Assembly: GCA_031289315.1 (NCBI GenBank)
Contig: JAITPR010000022.1
Location: 95,389-159,388 of the forward strand
Direction: 5' to 3'
Source: Clostridiaceae bacterium
GTDB taxonomy: Bacteria; Bacillota; Clostridia; Christensenellales; CAG-917
Length of the DNA stretch: 64,000 bases
Program-made: the position numbers and the translations under genes
The notes under the pieces: generated by a model
Databases searched by the model: none
Told to the model about the DNA's origin: nothing
What the model saw: only the letters and a program-made list of their open reading frames with translations
Shown: positions 62,703 to 64,000 of the stretch, one piece after another
How the letters are laid out: each line of letters starts with the position of its first letter
How positions within the stretch are numbered: the first letter of the stretch is position 1

Positions 62703-63575
62703 CTATAATTTATTCCACTCTTTAAGATAAGCTTTTAAGCCTTCGGCGGTTTCGGGATTTTTAAGACCGAACTCGATGTTAGCGATGATATAGCCCAACT
62801 TATTGCCTATATCATACCGTTTACCTTCAAATTCGTAGGCAAAAACCCCGGAATGTTTAGCTTGCAGTGCAAGCGCGTCGGTAAGATATATTTCTCCGTT
62901 TTTGGAGGACGGCGTTCTGTCTATAAAATCGAAAATATCCGGCGACAGCACAAACCGTCCCAAACTGGTAAGCTTAGACGGCAACGGTATACCCGCGCCC
63001 GGCTTTTCCATGATGTCGCGCACCTCGTGGTATTTACCCTTACTTTTGCCGGGTATCATGACGCCGCAACGCCGGGCAATTTCCTCCGGCATTTCCTGAA
63101 CGCCGATAACGGAGCGGAAGGTCTTTTCGTACGCCTCCATAAGCTGAGCGGTCACGGGCGCGCCGCCGTCGTTAACTATTACGTCATCGCCAAAAAGCAC
63201 CGCAAACGGCTGTCCTCCCGCCCACGATTTAGCGTAAGCAACCGCGCTTCCCGTTCCTTTCATCTCGTCCTGCACGGCGTAACGTATTTCCGCCTGCGCC
63301 GTTATCGCCTTTAATTTTTCGGCGACATCGCGCTTGCCCGTCTTGATAAGCAACGCTTCCAATTCACCGCTCCGCGCAAAATGCTCTACTATCGCCTTTT
63401 TGCCGGGCGATATGAGTATCAATATTTCTTTTATGCCACTCTCCACAGCTTCGCTTACTATGTACTGCAACGCGGGCGTATCGACAATGGGCAACATTTC
63501 TTTGGGAACCGCCTTTGTCGCCGGTAAGAACCTCGTACCGAACCCGGCACAAGGAATAAACGCTTTTGTTATCAT
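62703..63575 (-). CDS. galU: UTP--glucose-1-phosphate uridylyltransferase
   Basis: A protein of 290 residues making UDP-glucose for envelope polysaccharides and glycolipids. The nucleotidyltransferase signature is IPCAGFGTRFLPATKAVPKE (about 7-26). Further markers are LPIVDTPALQYIV, QDEMKGTGSAV, VLFGDDVI and GRFVLSPDIFDFID. Length and motifs fit GalU/GtaB rather than shorter glucose-1-phosphate thymidylyltransferases. GAGG lies about 10 nt before the ATG and a strong promoter is at 63617-63645. It is monocistronic here. Confidence 0.97.
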   Translation of the reverse strand: MITKAFIPCAGFGTRFLPATKAVPKEMLPIVDTPALQYIVSEAVESGIKEILILISPGKKAIVEHFARSGELEALLIKTGKRDVAEKLKAITAQAEIRYAVQDEMKGTGSAVAYAKSWAGGQPFAVLFGDDVIVNDGGAPVTAQLMEAYEKTFRSVIGVQEMPEEIARRCGVMIPGKSKGKYHEVRDIMEKPGAGIPLPSKLTSLGRFVLSPDIFDFIDRTPSSKNGEIYLTDALALQAKHSGVFAYEFEGKRYDIGNKLGYIIANIEFGLKNPETAEGLKAYLKEWNKL

Positions 63576-63616
63576 ATTTCGGTTACCTCGCTCGTTATAC
63601 TTGTGATATTATATAT

Positions 63617-63645
63617 ATTATATAATGCCGGCGCGGCAAATGCAA
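63617..63645 (-). promoter_or_regulatory. Promoter of galU
   Basis: TTGCAT (63645-63640), 17-bp spacer, perfect TATAAT (63622-63617) on the - strand, about 40 bp ahead of the ATG. Confidence 0.85.
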
Positions 63646-63719
63646 CAAAAACATTGATTTCTAGGGCAACCGCACGAAAATGCGACTGCCCTATTTCATT
63701 TCTGTGTTTGGGAGTGCGG

Positions 63720-64000
63720 GAGGAGAATGCGGGGGCTGTCGCTGGATGCGGGGGCTGTCGCCGACTGTCACCCCACAATGGGAGCGGTTTCTTTAGACTG
63801 TCACCTTGAGCGGAGTCGAAAGGTCCCCTATATCGGAGATGAAAACTTTTCCGTCTGCGGCGACAGCCCCCGCATTGGAGACGGCGAATGCCGCCGACCT
63901 TGTACAGCTTTATGCGCGTTGCATGGGGGCATGTCGTAAAAGGCTAGGCTCCCATAAGGGGACCTTTCGACGACGACCGCATTCGCGGTCTGCTCAAGGT
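63720..64000. repeat. Cluster of dispersed repeats at the window end
   Basis: It holds two inverted units of the GCATTGG/GCGGGGGCTGTCGC motif (63726-63760), an inverted short copy of the palindromic element (AGACTGTCACCTTGAGCGGA to AGGTCCCC, 63795-63830), a forward motif (ACAGCCCCCGCATTGG, 63863) and a further element copy cut by the window edge (63949-64000). All are the same families as at 767-1215. There is no gene in the 63576-64000 gap. Confidence 0.85.

Noticed and set aside
1..64000. tRNA and rRNA genes
   Set aside because: I looked for TPsiC-arm sequences and paired acceptor ends on both strands; the few GTTCGA-like hits fall inside genes or the SRP RNA.

Overview
The window looks like chromosome of an uncultured Gram-positive bacterium of the Bacillota, most likely a Clostridia-type gut or animal-associated lineage. 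The evidence is an SRP RNA of the large Bacillus type with an Alu domain, a type 2 IleRS, an EndoA/MazF toxin, a RsfS / NadD-YqeK cluster, an FMN riboswitch ahead of a RibU-type riboflavin transporter, a MurF-Ddl pair, a lipobox lipoprotein and strong Shine-Dalgarno sequences. No tRNA, rRNA, plasmid or phage genes were seen. All taxonomic placement is inference.

Region 1 (1-28.3 kb) is a cell-surface cassette on the + strand. It holds the tail of a secreted protein, a 680-bp repeat-filled gap, an 8,652-residue giant exported protein (1444-27402), and a small secreted protein with a TasA/SipW-type N-terminus whose ATG overlaps the giant's stop. The giant has InlB_B/Flg_new-like repeats near its N-terminus, about 60 MBG/YDG-type beta modules and a C-terminal GLUG-like region. 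A dispersed repeat lies in frame inside its N-terminal leader.

Region 2 (28.4-41.2 kb) is mixed housekeeping and accessory DNA: an RlmI-like methyltransferase, ileS divergent from the SRP RNA (whose 3' end is duplicated), a solitary mazF, a small TM2-like membrane protein, metY and a eukaryote-type NADP isocitrate dehydrogenase. It also holds several copies of a MITE-like element and an XRE repressor divergent from a MACPF (perforin-like) lipoprotein. A matching palindromic operator lies exactly between the -35 and -10 of the promoter that reads toward the MACPF gene.

Region 3 (41.4-49.0 kb) carries cell-wall precursor genes (hydrolase, murF, ddl), then a RibU-TsaE fusion gene under an FMN riboswitch with a terminator. 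Divergent from it are tsaB and rimI; tsaB appears leaderless. TsaB and TsaE act in tRNA t6A synthesis, so one of its factors is apparently tied to flavin supply.

Region 4 (49.0-57.0 kb) is a myo-inositol catabolic operon, iolC-B-D-E-A-G, read on the - strand from a promoter whose -10 box sits in a 25-bp palindrome. It encodes the steps from inositol to the phosphorylated intermediate plus malonate semialdehyde oxidation, but no IolJ aldolase, transporter or regulator is present here.

Region 5 (57.2-64.0 kb) holds pyrimidine-nucleoside phosphorylase, an unrecognised protein, rsfS, a nadD-yqeK fusion, and a Phd/ParE toxin-antitoxin pair whose toxin is split by an in-frame amber codon. A membrane protein of unknown function and galU follow, and the window ends in the same dispersed repeats as at its start. 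Recurrent themes are short palindromic repeats in the gaps and small in-frame tandem duplications inside linkers of several enzymes.
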